A stretch of 64,000 bases of DNA from Mycobacteroides saopaulense (GCF_001456355.1 NZ_CP010271.1:558001-622000); one strand, 5' to 3'. Positions 44,243 through 54,400 are shown, counted from the first letter of the stretch. Translations and numbers: made by a program. Notes: generated by a model from the sequence alone, not told the origin.

Positions 44243-46371
44243 GCGGGCCGGTACGCCCGCCCACCGCGAACCGCATCGAAACTCTCCGCGAGTATCACGG
44301 GGATACCTTCGTCGACCCGTATGAATGGATGCGGGAGAAGGAAAGTCCCGCGGTCATCGCGCACCTGGAGGCCGAGAACGCCTACGTCGACGACCAACTC
44401 GGACACCTGGAAGGTTTGCGCACCAGCATCTTCGGTGAGATCAAGTCGCGCACCAAGGAGACGGACCTTTCGATCCCCACGCGGATGGGCCGATGGTGGT
44501 ATTACGCCCGGAGCTTCGAGGGCAAGCAGTACGGGGTTCATTGCCGTTGCCCGATAGGCGATCCGGACGATTGGACGCCGCCGACTCTGGATCATGATGT
44601 TCCCGGGGAGCAGATCCTGCTCGACGGGAACCTCGAAGCTGAGGGCCACGACTTCTTTTCCCTCGGTGCCGCGACCGTCAGCCCGGACGGCAATACCCTG
44701 GCCTACTCGGTAGACGTCGTCGGCCACGAGATGTACACACTGCGGTTCAAGGACCTGCGTACTGGCGAGATGTACCCGGACGAGATCGCCGATATCGGTG
44801 CGGGTGCCACGTGGGCGATGGACAGCCGCACCCTGTACTACCCAGTGATCGATGAAGCGTTCCGGCCCTATGCCATTCGCAGGTACACGCTGGGCAGCGG
44901 TGCCGAACCTGTCGAGGTCTTTTCGGAGCCCGACGAGCGATTTTGGATCGGCGTGGGTCGCACCCGCAGCGACCGCCTTGTCGCCATCAGCGTGCATTCC
45001 TCGGTCACCTCCGAGATCTTGATCGGCGACGCCGCCGATCCTGCCGCGAGCTTCTCGCCGGTCTGGTTGCGCCGCACCGGTGTCGAATACACCGTCGATC
45101 ACATCGTGGTGGGTGGCGAGGATCGGCTTCTCGTCCTACACAACGACGGCGCGGTGAACTTCGCGCTTGCTGACCTGCCGTTCGCCGCGGTGGCGGAAGG
45201 GCCCGCCGACCCGGCGCTGGCTCGTACCCTGATCCCGCACCGCGACGATGTGCGGCTCGATGGTGTGGAGGCGTTCGCCGAACGTTTCGTGATCGGTTAT
45301 CGCCGGGAAGCGCTGCCGCGCATTCAGGTATGGCCGATCACGTCCGACGGCTACGGCGCGCCCCAGGAGGTGGAGTTCGACTCCGAACTCATGCTGTCGG
45401 GCCTGGGAGACAACCCTGAATGGAACTCGCCGCTGCTGCGGGTGGGCTGCACCTCCTTCATCACCCCGACGCGGGTCTACGACCTTGACGTTCATACCGG
45501 GGAGCGCAGGCTGCTCAAGGAGCAGCCGGTTCTGGGTGGTTACCGCCGCGAGGAATATGTCGAGCGGCGCGAATGGGCGGTCGCCGAGGACGGGACCCGG
45601 ATACCGCTCTCGGTGGTGCACCGCAGGGACGTTCAGTCACCGTGCCCAACTGTGTTGTACGGGTACGGCGCCTACGAGATGTGCGAGGACCCGCAGTTCA
45701 GCATCGGAAGGCTCTCGCTGTTGGACAGGGGAGTGGTCTTCGTCATCGCCCACGTCCGCGGCGGTGGCGAGATGGGTCGTCTCTGGTACGAGGACGGCAA
45801 GATGCTGCACAAGAAGCACAGCTTCACCGACTTCGTCGCGGCGGCAAGACACTTGGTGGATGCCGGCGTCGCACTGCCGGATCGACTGGTGGCCTGGGGA
45901 GGCAGCGCGGGCGGCCTGCTGGTGGGCGCGGCGGTGAATCTGGCGCCCGAGCTTTTCGCCGGGGTGTTGGCACAGGTTCCTTTCGTGGACCCCGTCACCA
46001 CCATCTGCGATCCGTCGCTGCCGCTCACCGTCACCGAGTGGGACGAATGGGGAAACCCCTTGGAAGACAAGGATGTCTACGAGTACATCAAGTCCTACTC
46101 GCCGTACGAGAACATCCGCGCGACCGCGTACCCCACCATCCTCGCGATGACCTCGCTGCATGACTCGCGGGTGCTGTACGTCGAACCCGCCAAATGGGTC
46201 GCAGAGCTGCGACACACCACCACCGGCGAGCGCCCCATCCTGCTGCGCACCGAGATGACGGCCGGGCACGGCGGCATCAGTGGACGTTACGAACGCTGGA
46301 AGGAAACCGCCTTCCAGTTCGCCTGGGTGCTCGGTGTCCTCGGTGCCGAGGGAGGGAAGTCAGATGTCTGA
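44239..46371 (+). CDS. ptrB: Oligopeptidase B (S9A prolyl oligopeptidase family, PtrB)
   Basis: 710 residues from GTG 44239, overlapping purC by 4 bp; an internal upstream start at 44221 is also possible. The N-terminal seven-bladed propeller (about 70-420) and a C-terminal alpha/beta-hydrolase: catalytic Ser in WGGSAGGLL, Asp near [14 protein letters not shown] and His in [12 protein letters not shown]. Also YGYGAYEM and HVRGGGEMG typical of S9A. Cytosolic endopeptidase cleaving after basic residues in peptides (family property). M. tuberculosis has ptrBa/ptrBb after purC, here a single intact gene. Confidence 0.93.
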   Translation: MSGPVRPPTANRIETLREYHGDTFVDPYEWMREKESPAVIAHLEAENAYVDDQLGHLEGLRTSIFGEIKSRTKETDLSIPTRMGRWWYYARSFEGKQYGVHCRCPIGDPDDWTPPTLDHDVPGEQILLDGNLEAEGHDFFSLGAATVSPDGNTLAYSVDVVGHEMYTLRFKDLRTGEMYPDEIADIGAGATWAMDSRTLYYPVIDEAFRPYAIRRYTLGSGAEPVEVFSEPDERFWIGVGRTRSDRLVAISVHSSVTSEILIGDAADPAASFSPVWLRRTGVEYTVDHIVVGGEDRLLVLHNDGAVNFALADLPFAAVAEGPADPALARTLIPHRDDVRLDGVEAFAERFVIGYRREALPRIQVWPITSDGYGAPQEVEFDSELMLSGLGDNPEWNSPLLRVGCTSFITPTRVYDLDVHTGERRLLKEQPVLGGYRREEYVERREWAVAEDGTRIPLSVVHRRDVQSPCPTVLYGYGAYEMCEDPQFSIGRLSLLDRGVVFVIAHVRGGGEMGRLWYEDGKMLHKKHSFTDFVAAARHLVDAGVALPDRLVAWGGSAGGLLVGAAVNLAPELFAGVLAQVPFVDPVTTICDPSLPLTVTEWDEWGNPLEDKDVYEYIKSYSPYENIRATAYPTILAMTSLHDSRVLYVEPAKWVAELRHTTTGERPILLRTEMTAGHGGISGRYERWKETAFQFAWVLGVLGAEGGKSDV

Positions 46372-47185
46372 TGAGGTCGTCGTCGTCACCGGTGTCGGCG
46401 GCATGGGCAAGGTCATCGCGCGTCGTCAGGGCCTCGGCAAGACCCTTCTGCTCGCCGACTACAACGAGCAGGGGCTACAGGCGGTCGTCGCTGAGCTGAA
46501 GGCCGACGGGCACAACGTCATCGGGCACCGTGTCGATGTCTCCTCACGGGAGTCGGTCTCGGAGCTCGTGGCGGCCGCAGCGGCGCTGGGCCGAGTCACT
46601 CAGGTGGCGCACACCGCCGGCCTTTCGCCGGCGCAGGCGCCGGCGTCGGCGATCCTGGCAGTCGATCTGGTCGGGGTTGCCCTGGTGTTGGAGGAGTTCG
46701 GCACGATCATCGCCGCGGGTGGAGCGGGTGTGGTGATCGCCAGCATGGCGGGCCACATGCCGATGGAACTGAGCGCCGACCAAGAACGGGAACTGGCCAC
46801 CGTCGGCGCCGAGGATCTGCTCGCCCTGCCATACGTCGCGAGCATCGAGTATCCGGCGGTGGCATACCAATTATCCAAGCGTGCCAACCACATTCGTGTG
46901 CGTTCGGCCGCTCGCCACTGGGGTTCGCGCGGAGCCCGCATCAACTCGATAAGTCCGGGCGTGGTGTCCACCAAGATGGGGCACCAGGAACTGGCCTCGG
47001 AGACAGGCGCCGTCACGAAGGCGCTGATCGAGGGTTCGGCGTCCAGACGGATCGGCACCTCCGACGATATCGCGGCGGTCACCGCATTCCTGCTCGGGCC
47101 CGAGGCGTCCTACATTACCGGGACCGATCTGTTGGTCGACGGTGGAGTGATCGCCTCGGTACGGTCCGGTCAGCTGTTCAGCTGA
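46364..47185 (+). CDS. SDR family oxidoreductase
   Basis: 273 residues from ATG 46364, overlapping the oligopeptidase by 8 bp with GGGAGGGAAG upstream. Dinucleotide-binding motif VVTGVGGMGKVIAR (glycine pattern changed from TGxxxGxG: G-V-G-G-M-G), HTAGLSP, catalytic Tyr-x3-Lys in AYQLSKRAN, and C-terminal YITGTDLLVDGGV. It is coupled to the protease gene. The substrate is unknown. It overlaps the convergent MFS gene by 8 bp. Confidence 0.88.
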   Translation: MSDEVVVVTGVGGMGKVIARRQGLGKTLLLADYNEQGLQAVVAELKADGHNVIGHRVDVSSRESVSELVAAAAALGRVTQVAHTAGLSPAQAPASAILAVDLVGVALVLEEFGTIIAAGGAGVVIASMAGHMPMELSADQERELATVGAEDLLALPYVASIEYPAVAYQLSKRANHIRVRSAARHWGSRGARINSISPGVVSTKMGHQELASETGAVTKALIEGSASRRIGTSDDIAAVTAFLLGPEASYITGTDLLVDGGVIASVRSGQLFS

Positions 47186-48581
47186 TGACCGAATCCATGT
47201 CCTCCAGTGTTCGGCCCTTGGTTTCGTTCACCCACCGAGCCACGAACACCAGGGACAGCACCGCGCAGATGGCGTAGAACCCGTAGGCAATTCCCAATGA
47301 GTCGCGCAGCGCGGGGAAGCTGACGGTCACCAGCCAGTTGGCGGCCCAGTTCCCCGCCGTGGCCACACCCATGGCGGCGGCGCGGATCCGGTTGGGGAAG
47401 ATCTCGCCGAGCAGCACCCAGACCACCGGACCCCAGGACATTCCGAACGCCACCACAAACAGGTTGGCGGCGACCAGCGCAACCGGACCGGCCACGGGCC
47501 CCAGGTGTGGCTTGCCGTCCACCATGGCAGCGGAACTGAAGACGATCGCCATGGTGCCCAGGGTCGCGGCCATCCCCGCAGAACCGATGAGCAACAAGGG
47601 CTTGCGGCCTACCCGGTCGATCAGGGCGATGGCCACCAGTGTGGTGGCGATGTTCGTGATCGAGGTGATGACCGTGATGGTGAAGGACGAACTCTCGCCG
47701 AATCCGACGGCCTGCCACAGCACATTGGAGTAGTAGAAGATCACGTTGATGCCCACCAACTGCTGAAACACCGCTAGCGCCACACCAACCCACACGATGG
47801 CGTACAAGCCGCCGGAGGGCTTGCGCAGATCGCGCCACGAGGGCGCGGTGCTCTGATCGAGTGTCTCTTGAATCCTGGTGATCGTGATGTCCAGGTTCTT
47901 CTGTCCGAGAAGCGTCCTGAGCACCGTGCGCGCTTCGGGAATGCGATGCGTGGCAACGAGGTAACGGGGCGACTCCGGGATGGTGAAGGCCAGCGCCCCA
48001 TAGACCAGTGCCGGTAGCGCCATCGCCAGAAACATCCAGCGCCAGGCGGGCAGCCCCAGCCACAGTTCGCCGCGGGAGCCGCCGGCGAGATGCGCCAGTA
48101 GCCAGTCGACGGTCAGCGACAGGAAGATTCCCGTGACGATCGCCAGTTGCTGCAGGGAACCCAGCCGGCCGCGGATGTTCGACGGGGAGGTCTCGGCGAT
48201 GTACGCCGGCGCGATGAGCGACGCCACGCCCACCCCCACACCGCCGATCACGCGGAAGACGACGAGCAGCTCGATGTTCGGTGACAGCCCGGCGCCCACC
48301 GCGCTCAGCAGGAACAGGGCGGCAGCGATCTTCATGACCGCCACCCGTCCGATCCGGTCCGCGACGCGTCCGGCCGTCATGGCGCCGAGGGCAGCACCCA
48401 GGAGCGCCGAGGCGACCGCGAACCCCAACTCGGCGTCACGGATGGCGAACTGGTCCTGAACTGCCTGTACCGCGCCGTTGATGACGGCGCTGTCGTATCC
48501 GAAGAGGAGCCCTCCCAACGCAGCCACCGACGCGATCCGCAGGGCACTGCGGCCAGAGGAGAATTCGTCCTCCTCGCTCAT
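47178..48581 (-). CDS. MFS sugar porter (12-TM)
   Basis: 467 residues from ATG 48581, preceded by GGGAGG (a start at 48626 is unlikely). About 12 hydrophobic segments. Sugar-porter signatures: GRVADRIGRVAVMK between TM2 and TM3, IAETSPSNIRGRLGS, PESPRYLV after TM6, and DRVGRKPLLLIG between TM8 and TM9, with QQLVGINVIFYYS in TM7. An H+/sugar symporter of the GalP/XylE/SugI type. It is divergent from the peroxidase gene. The sugar is not determinable. Confidence 0.94.
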   Translation of the reverse strand: MSEEDEFSSGRSALRIASVAALGGLLFGYDSAVINGAVQAVQDQFAIRDAELGFAVASALLGAALGAMTAGRVADRIGRVAVMKIAAALFLLSAVGAGLSPNIELLVVFRVIGGVGVGVASLIAPAYIAETSPSNIRGRLGSLQQLAIVTGIFLSLTVDWLLAHLAGGSRGELWLGLPAWRWMFLAMALPALVYGALAFTIPESPRYLVATHRIPEARTVLRTLLGQKNLDITITRIQETLDQSTAPSWRDLRKPSGGLYAIVWVGVALAVFQQLVGINVIFYYSNVLWQAVGFGESSSFTITVITSITNIATTLVAIALIDRVGRKPLLLIGSAGMAATLGTMAIVFSSAAMVDGKPHLGPVAGPVALVAANLFVVAFGMSWGPVVWVLLGEIFPNRIRAAAMGVATAGNWAANWLVTVSFPALRDSLGIAYGFYAICAVLSLVFVARWVNETKGRTLEDMDSVIS

Positions 48582-48650
48582 AAAAAACCTCCCGCAACGT
48601 TGCGTAATGTCCGAACAGTCAACCATTGCACCACCGGTACCGTGGTCGGC

Positions 48651-49139
48651 ATGACCGATCTCGCCTCCATCCCGTTGACCGCCCTGGACGGCTCGGAGCT
48701 GTCACTGTCCGAATACGCCGGCCGCGCCGTGCTGGTGGTCAACGTCGCGTCCAAATGCGGCCTGACCCCGCAGTACGCGGCATTGGAGAAGCTGGCCACC
48801 GACTACGCCGACCGCGGTTTGACGGTGCTCGGGGTGCCCTGTAACCAGTTCATGGGCCAGGAGCCGGGCACGGCGGAAGAAATTCAGACGTTCTGTTCCA
48901 CCACCTACGGCGTGAGTTTCCCGCTGCTGGAGAAGACCGACGTCAACGGCGAGAGCAGGCATCCGCTGTACGTCGAGCTCACCAAGACCGCGGATGCCAC
49001 GGGCGCCGCCGGGGACGTGCAGTGGAACTTCGAGAAGTTCTTGATCGCACGGGATGGCTCGGTGACCAACAGATTCCGGCCGACGACGGTGCCGGACGCT
49101 CCCGAGGTGATCGCGGCCATCGAGAAGGAGCTGGGGTAG
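48651..49139 (+). CDS. Glutathione peroxidase-family thiol peroxidase
   Basis: 162 residues from ATG 48651. Thioredoxin fold with the peroxidatic cysteine in NVASKCGLTPQY (Cys, not selenocysteine), GVPCNQFMGQEPG with the second conserved cysteine-containing segment, and WNFEKFLIARDGSVTNRF near the C-terminus (Trp/Asn of the active site). Bacterial enzymes of this type use thioredoxin rather than glutathione. Cytosolic peroxide defence. 69 bp from the divergent MFS start. Confidence 0.93.
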   Translation: MTDLASIPLTALDGSELSLSEYAGRAVLVVNVASKCGLTPQYAALEKLATDYADRGLTVLGVPCNQFMGQEPGTAEEIQTFCSTTYGVSFPLLEKTDVNGESRHPLYVELTKTADATGAAGDVQWNFEKFLIARDGSVTNRFRPTTVPDAPEVIAAIEKELG

Positions 49140-49223
49140 CGCCTTCGGCGTGGTGCTCGAGCGTTCTTTTCGATGCGGGGTGTCTGACACCTTGCGTACA
49201 TCTGACGTTGCCACACTGGCGGC

Positions 49224-49928
49224 ATGGCAGGACAGCTGCTGGTATCGGTATCGGGAATCTGCGACCGCACTCTCGACGAGATCGCTGTGTTCACTGAGGA
49301 AATGGACAAGCGGTCGATCCCGCTGTCGTTCTTGGTGGCTCCTCGATTGAAGGGCAAGTACCGACTGGTCGAGGACCAGCCAACGGTCGATTGGCTGGCC
49401 GCGCGGCGCTCACGGGGCGATGCGATCGTCTTGCACGGCTACGACCAGGCCGCGACCAAGAAGCGCCGCGAGGAGTTCGCCGCCCTGCCCGGGCATGAGG
49501 CCAACCTGCGTCTGATGGCAGCAGACCGCGTGATGGAGCAGACCGGGTTGCGCACGCGACTGTTCGCCGCGCCCGGTTGGATGGCCTCCACCGGTGCCAT
49601 TGAGATGTTGCCGCGCAACGGTTTCCGCTTGAACATCGGGCTCTCCGAGATCACCGACCTGGTACGCGGCACCTCGGTGCGCGCGCGGGTGCTGGGTATC
49701 GGCGAGGGATTTCTCTCCGAGCCGTGGTGGTGCCGGATGCTGGTGCTGTCGGCGGCGCGCACTGCCCGTCGTGACGGTGTGGTGCGGGTGGCCATCTCGG
49801 CGAAGCACTTGCGTAAGCCCGGCCCCCGCCAGGCGATGATCGACGCCATCGATCTCGCGCTGCTGCACGGGTCGGCACCGGGTGTCTACGAGTGGTTGCC
49901 CAAGCAGGTATTGCACAGCGTAGCTTAG
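49224..49928 (+). CDS. DUF2334 family protein (polysaccharide-deacetylase-like fold)
   Basis: 234 residues from ATG 49224. It starts LLVSVSGICDRTLDEIAVFTEEMDKR with the S-x-S-G strand of the DUF2334 barrel, ILRGIPLSFLVAP-type segment (RSIPLSFLVAPRL), IVLHGYDQ (His near residue 71, a candidate metal ligand) and a C-terminal SAKHLRKPGPRQAMIDAIDLAL. No signal peptide. Enzymatic role unproven. M. tuberculosis has a similar-sized gene in this position before the Rv0785-type dehydrogenase. Confidence 0.8.
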   Translation: MAGQLLVSVSGICDRTLDEIAVFTEEMDKRSIPLSFLVAPRLKGKYRLVEDQPTVDWLAARRSRGDAIVLHGYDQAATKKRREEFAALPGHEANLRLMAADRVMEQTGLRTRLFAAPGWMASTGAIEMLPRNGFRLNIGLSEITDLVRGTSVRARVLGIGEGFLSEPWWCRMLVLSAARTARRDGVVRVAISAKHLRKPGPRQAMIDAIDLALLHGSAPGVYEWLPKQVLHSVA

Positions 49929-50109
49929 AGTTTAATGTTTTGCTGTATCCCCTAGGTGTGGGCTTGTGTCCGCGATCCTTCGGGTGCGGTAGAGCCTCTT
50001 ACTAGCTCCCCGTCGGCACCGTCAAAGGGCAGTATGGCCATGGCTTTGTGCTTTCACCGCAAGGAAGTTGGACCTTTTAATCGTCAATCGTCCCCGCTAC
50101 GGTGAACCG

Positions 50110-51768
50110 GTGGGTGACACGAGTACCGATGTCATTGTCGTGGGCGCGGGTTTGGCAGGGTTGGTAGCGACCTGCGAATTGGTGGATCGTGGCAAGAGCG
50201 TCATCATCGTCGAGCAGGAAAACGCCGCCAATCTGGGCGGTCAGGCCTATTGGTCGTTCGGTGGCCTGTTCTTTGTCAACAGCCCCGAACAGCGCCGCCT
50301 GGGGATCAAGGATTCCCATGAATTGGCCCTGCAGGACTGGCTCGGCACCGCCGGATTCGACCGGCCGGAGGACCACTGGCCGCGCCAATGGGCGCACGCA
50401 TACGTGGATTTCGCGGCGGGGGAGAAGCGAAGCTGGTTACGTGCCAGGGGATTACAGACTTTTCCTGTGGTGGCTTGGGCCGAGCGCGGCGGCAAGGATG
50501 CACTGGGGCCGGGCAACTCTGTCCCGCGGTTCCACATCACCTGGGGTACCGGTCCGGGCCTGGTGGAAATCTTCGCGCGGCGGGTGTTGGCCGCCGTCGA
50601 CCGCGGCCAGGTACGCATCGCCTACCGGCATCAGGTCGACGAGCTGATCGTCGATCAGGGTGCCGCCGTGGGCGTCCGCGGTCGGGTGCTGGAGCCGTCG
50701 ACCGCCGTGCGTGGTGTCGCTTCTTCGCGAACCGCATTGGAGGAATTCGAGTTTCGTGCCCAGGCCGTGATCGTGACCAGTGGCGGAATCGGCGCAAATC
50801 ATGATCTGGTGCGGGCGAACTGGCCCGAGCGGCTGGGTCGTGTTCCCTCCCAGCTGTTGACGGGCGTACCTGCCCATGTCGACGGCCGCATGCTCGGGAT
50901 TTCCGTCGCCGCGGGCGCCCATCTCATCAACCGTGACCGCATGTGGCACTACACCGAGGGCATCACCAACTACGATCCGATCTGGCCGGGTCATGGGATC
51001 CGCATTCTGCCCGGTCCGTCATCGCTCTGGTTGGACGCCAACGGGTCTCGGGTTCCGGCGCCCCTGTTTCCCGGCTTCGACACCCTGGGCACGCTGGAGC
51101 ACATCTGTCGCAGTGGACAGGATTATTCGTGGTTCATCTTGAACGCGCGGATCATCGCCAAGGAATTCGCGCTCTCGGGGCAGGAACAAAATCCCGACCT
51201 GACGGGCAAGGATGTGCGCGGGGTTTTGCGGCGCGGTAAGGCGGGTGCGCCTGCGCCCGTGCAGGCGTTCGTCGACAAGGGCGTCGACTTCGTCAGCGCC
51301 ACCAATCTGCCCGATCTCGTCGCCAAGATGAACGCGCTGCCGGACGTCACGCCGCTGGACTACGCGACCATCGCCCAGCAGGTGACGGCGCGCGACCGCG
51401 AGGTGGCCAACCCGTTTGGCAAGGATCCGCAGATCGCCGCCATCCGCGCCGCGCGGGGCTACCTCGCCGACAGGCTCGTCCGGGTGGTGGCACCGCACCG
51501 GCTCACCGATCCCGCGGCGGGTCCGCTCATCGCGGTCAAGCTGCACATCCTGACGCGAAAGACGTTGGGCGGGCTGGAGACCGACCTCGACTCACGCGTT
51601 CTGCGTGCCGACGGAAGCTGCTTCGAAGGTTTGTATGCGGCCGGTGAGGTCGCCGGGTTCGGCGGCGGCGGCGTGCACGGCTATCGCGCGCTGGAGGGCA
51701 CGTTCCTGGGTGGCTGCATCTTCAGTGGACGGGCCGCGGGCCGGGGCGCCGCCGAAGACATCGGCTAA
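50110..51768 (+). CDS. FAD-binding dehydrogenase, 3-ketosteroid-delta1-dehydrogenase-like (Rv0785 type)
   Basis: 552 residues from GTG 50110; a TTG at 50068 with AAGGAAG immediately before it is possible. N-terminal FAD Rossmann motif VIVVGAGLAGLVATCELVD, then ENAANLGGQAYWSFGG and a C-terminal GGGVHGYRALEGTFLGGC flavin-closing segment. The layout is the fumarate-reductase/KstD-like flavoprotein family, so electron removal from a ring substrate is possible, but catalytic Tyr positions cannot be confirmed by eye. In M. tuberculosis an equivalent gene precedes the Rv0786c MBL gene as here. Confidence 0.85.
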   Translation: MGDTSTDVIVVGAGLAGLVATCELVDRGKSVIIVEQENAANLGGQAYWSFGGLFFVNSPEQRRLGIKDSHELALQDWLGTAGFDRPEDHWPRQWAHAYVDFAAGEKRSWLRARGLQTFPVVAWAERGGKDALGPGNSVPRFHITWGTGPGLVEIFARRVLAAVDRGQVRIAYRHQVDELIVDQGAAVGVRGRVLEPSTAVRGVASSRTALEEFEFRAQAVIVTSGGIGANHDLVRANWPERLGRVPSQLLTGVPAHVDGRMLGISVAAGAHLINRDRMWHYTEGITNYDPIWPGHGIRILPGPSSLWLDANGSRVPAPLFPGFDTLGTLEHICRSGQDYSWFILNARIIAKEFALSGQEQNPDLTGKDVRGVLRRGKAGAPAPVQAFVDKGVDFVSATNLPDLVAKMNALPDVTPLDYATIAQQVTARDREVANPFGKDPQIAAIRAARGYLADRLVRVVAPHRLTDPAAGPLIAVKLHILTRKTLGGLETDLDSRVLRADGSCFEGLYAAGEVAGFGGGGVHGYRALEGTFLGGCIFSGRAAGRGAAEDIG

Positions 51769-51779
51769 CCCTTATTCCG

Positions 51780-51840
51780 TCGACACGCCGCATTACGCAG
51801 GATTCGTATCGCACATGTTCGCCACGAGACGGCGTGTCGA
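51780..51840. terminator. Perfect inverted repeat between convergent genes
   Basis: TCGACACGCCG (51780-51790) and CGGCGTGTCGA (51830-51840) pair over 11 bp with a 39-base loop, between the dehydrogenase stop (51768) and the convergent MBL stop (51853). No U-run. It may end transcription from both sides or simply be a repeat. Confidence 0.5.
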
Positions 51841-51852
51841 TGCCGGAAGGGG

Positions 51853-52491
51853 TCAGAACTGCACCGCGTCCTCGTGTGGCAGCACCTGGAAGTCGGCATC
51901 GGACATCTCGCGAAAACGTGTGTAGAAGAACGGGTATGCGGCTTCCTGCAGGATGCCCTGGTGAATCGGTACCGCGCGGGCGGGATGCACGGCGCGCAGG
52001 TACTCGATTGCCTCCGACACCTTCATCCACGGCGCCGCGGCAGGCAGGGCCAGCACGTCGACATCCTCGCCCGGGGCGAAGAGCGCATCGCCCGGATGCA
52101 TGAGCCGCGCGGCATGCTCGCCGTCGCCGATCAGATACGAGGTGTTGTCGATCAGCGGGATTTCCGGATGGATCACCGCATGCTGCCCGCCGACCCCGCG
52201 CACGGTCAGCTCGGCGACGGTGAAGCTGTCACCGGCGTGCACCGCCTGCCAGGGCTCACCGAGCTGCGCCGCGGTCATCGGATCCGCGTAGAGCGCGGCC
52301 CCCGGATTCGCGTCGACCAGCGCGGGCAGCCGCTGAAGGTCCACGTGGTCGGGATGCTGATGGGTGATCAGGATGGCCGACAGACCGGTGATTCCCTCGA
52401 ATCCGTGCGAGAAGTTGCCGGGATCGAACAGCAGGGTGGTGTTCCCGAAATCAGCCAGCAGGCACGAATGCCCGAAGTGGGTCAGCTGCAT
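51853..52491 (-). CDS. Metallo-beta-lactamase-fold hydrolase (UlaG-like)
   Basis: 212 residues from ATG 52491. Starts MQLTHFGHSCLLADFGNTTL, then the metal motif THQHPDHVD (H-x-H-x-D-H) at about 44-51, and further ligand candidates LMHPGD and VPIHQG near the end. The UlaG-like MBL branch of small cytosolic hydrolases; substrate unknown (sugar lactonase or nucleotide-type possible). Matches the position of Rv0786c. Divergent from purS, 50 bp apart. Confidence 0.9.
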   Translation of the reverse strand: MQLTHFGHSCLLADFGNTTLLFDPGNFSHGFEGITGLSAILITHQHPDHVDLQRLPALVDANPGAALYADPMTAAQLGEPWQAVHAGDSFTVAELTVRGVGGQHAVIHPEIPLIDNTSYLIGDGEHAARLMHPGDALFAPGEDVDVLALPAAAPWMKVSEAIEYLRAVHPARAVPIHQGILQEAAYPFFYTRFREMSDADFQVLPHEDAVQF

Positions 52492-52541
52492 GAGGGGAGT
52501 CTAGGCGGGATGTGTCCGGGCACACACGGTAAAGTCAGGCC

Positions 52542-52778
52542 GTGGCCCGAGTCGTCGTAAACGTCATGCCGAAACCCGAGATCCTGGACCCGCAGGGACA
52601 AGCCATCGTGGGCGCGCTATCCCGCCTCGGCTATGCCAATGTGGCAGACGTCCGACAGGGCAAGCGCTTTGAACTTGAGTTCGACGGCGATATCTCCGAC
52701 GACGCGTTGGAGTCGATCGCCGAAGCCCTGCTCGCCAACACCGTCATCGAGGACTGGGAAGTGGTGCGCGAGTCGTGA
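52542..52778 (+). CDS. purS: Phosphoribosylformylglycinamidine synthase subunit PurS
   Basis: 78 residues from GTG 52542: [21 protein letters not shown] and the [12 protein letters not shown] core are diagnostic of PurS. It links PurQ and PurL in the three-subunit FGAM synthase. The stop overlaps the purQ start by 4 bp (GTGA). Confidence 0.97.
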   Translation: MARVVVNVMPKPEILDPQGQAIVGALSRLGYANVADVRQGKRFELEFDGDISDDALESIAEALLANTVIEDWEVVRES

Positions 52779-53449
52779 GCGCCCGCATCGGTGTCATCAC
52801 CTTCCCCGGCACCCTCGATGACGTGGACGCCGCGCGGGCGGTGCGGCTCTCCGGTGCCGAGGCGGTCTCGCTGTGGCATGACGATGCCGACCTGAAGTCC
52901 GTCGACGCGGTGATCGTTCCGGGTGGTTTCTCCTATGGTGACTACTTGCGCGCCGGGGCCATCGCACGGTTCGCCCCCGTGATGCGCTCGGTGGTCGACG
53001 CCGCCGCACAGGGACTGCCAATCCTGGGTATTTGCAATGGTTTCCAGGTGTTGTGCGAGGCCGGGCTGTTGCCGGGCGCCCTGACGCGCAACGCCGGTCT
53101 GCACTTCGTGTGCCGCGATGTGTGGCTGGGCGTCGACGCCAACAGCACCGCGTGGTCGTCTCGATACGAGCAGGGCGCCGACATCCTGGTGCCGCTGAAA
53201 TCCGGTGAGGGTCGCTATGTGGCCTCCGACGAGGTGCTCGACGAGCTTGAGGGCGAGGGGCGGGTGGTCTTCCGCTACCGGGAGAACCCGAACGGCTCGA
53301 TGCGCGACATCGCCGGCATCGCCTCGGCCAACGGCCGCGTCGTGGGGCTCATGCCGCACCCGGAGCACGCGACGGAGCCGCTGACCGGGCCCAGCGACGA
53401 CGGGCTCGGCATCTTCTACTCGGCGCTCGACGCCGTGCTCACTGCCTAA
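52775..53449 (+). CDS. purQ: Phosphoribosylformylglycinamidine synthase glutaminase subunit PurQ
   Basis: 224 residues from GTG 52775. Class I glutamine amidotransferase: nucleophile in [10 protein letters not shown] (Cys near residue 87), and the His-x-Glu of the triad in MPHPEHATE. It produces ammonia for PurL in the fourth step of purine synthesis. Coupled with purS; purL is separate at 59896. Confidence 0.98.
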   Translation: MSARIGVITFPGTLDDVDAARAVRLSGAEAVSLWHDDADLKSVDAVIVPGGFSYGDYLRAGAIARFAPVMRSVVDAAAQGLPILGICNGFQVLCEAGLLPGALTRNAGLHFVCRDVWLGVDANSTAWSSRYEQGADILVPLKSGEGRYVASDEVLDELEGEGRVVFRYRENPNGSMRDIAGIASANGRVVGLMPHPEHATEPLTGPSDDGLGIFYSALDAVLTA

Positions 53450-53575
53450 GTCGCCGTCCTCGGTCGGTATTTGCTGCCTATTCGGCATACCCGCCGCACC
53501 CTTCGCCCTCGTGCTGCGACGTGGTGTCATGCTGCCCGATGTAACCGCTCACCCCCTGATGGGCAATGGCAAAGC

Positions 53576-53590
53576 TTTCAGCTGCTGAAA
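53576..53590. promoter_or_regulatory. Candidate operator palindrome
   Basis: TTTCAGC-T-GCTGAAA is a perfect 7-bp inverted repeat about 74 bp upstream of the exported-protein start at 53664, inside a 214-bp gap after purQ. No regulator can be assigned. The rest of the gap holds no gene that I can see. Confidence 0.35.
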
Positions 53591-53663
53591 TACCGGGCGA
53601 TGCCACTGCAGTTATGCCTATTGAACCTCCTCCAGCTATGCTCCCGGCAATTGAGGAGGGAGC

Positions 53664-54305
53664 ATGTTCATGGGGCGGTCAGCAAGGGTCAACAGGTGGG
53701 GTGCGGCGCTTGTCGCGTCGGTTGTGGTCACGCTTGGCGGGTTCGCGGGCCCGGCCAAAGCAGAGAGCAGTCTGGCCGACAAGCCAAGCTCCGAGTTGAT
53801 GTCTCTACTTCCAGACGACGCCATCCCGGCCGACTGGAAGGTGGAGAAGGACGATCTCGCCGGCGCAACCAGTAGTGGTGACCAGTTGTGTTACCAGGCC
53901 GGCGACGCGAATGGCGGCAAGGTCAACTTTGTGGTTCGTTTGCAAGCGTTGTCGCGCTGCACGGAATCGGTCGATGTCCTGTACGGCAAGGAGAACCCCG
54001 GGGTCGACATGATCGGCTGGGCCAGGTCCATTGCCCCGGCACAGGGCTTCAACACCCTGCAGACGGGCACCGCGTCGATGCAGGTTTCCTCCGCGCCCGG
54101 CCCGAATACGGCGCCATATCCGTCGGTCACGGCGCTGATGCGGCTTCCCGACATGGACCAGGAGATTCCGGGTCAGCTGGTGACCTGGGTACGAGTTCGT
54201 GGGCTGCTGGTTGTGGTGCGATCGTTCGCGTGGGATGCGGGGGAGGGGCGGGCCAGACTCGACCAGGTGGTGCATTCGGCGATCGGGAAACTCCAGGCCG
54301 CTTGA
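53664..54305 (+). CDS. Exported protein of unknown function (Sec signal)
   Basis: 213 residues from ATG 53664 with GAGGAGGGAGC upstream. Signal peptide about residues 1-33 (basic SARVNRW, hydrophobic ALVASVVVTLGGFAGPAKAE). The mature part has LPDDAIPADWKVEKDD and two cysteines (QLCYQAGDANGG and LSRCTES), then YPSVTALMRLPDMDQ and VRSFAWDAGEGRARLDQVV. It recalls the mycobacterial DUF5642/PknH-sensor-like secreted family in feel only; no assignment made. The encapsulin operon lies convergently downstream. Confidence 0.78.
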   Translation: MFMGRSARVNRWGAALVASVVVTLGGFAGPAKAESSLADKPSSELMSLLPDDAIPADWKVEKDDLAGATSSGDQLCYQAGDANGGKVNFVVRLQALSRCTESVDVLYGKENPGVDMIGWARSIAPAQGFNTLQTGTASMQVSSAPGPNTAPYPSVTALMRLPDMDQEIPGQLVTWVRVRGLLVVVRSFAWDAGEGRARLDQVVHSAIGKLQAA

Positions 54306-54318
54306 TCTTCCCGTTGCC

Positions 54319-54368
54319 CACCTTCGAGCGACCAGCAGGATGACGAATTGTCTTGTCGCTCAAAGGTG
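54319..54368. terminator. Long hairpin between convergent genes
   Basis: CACCTTCGAGCGAC (54319-54332) pairs with GTCGCTCAAAGGTG (54355-54368), 13 of 14 pairs, with a 22-base loop, in the 95-bp gap between the exported-protein stop and the encapsulin stop (54401). No U-run; a two-way transcription barrier is the likely function. Confidence 0.55.
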
Positions 54369-54400
54369 AGCGTAAGCGTGTGTCCAGAGGCCGGGCTCGC

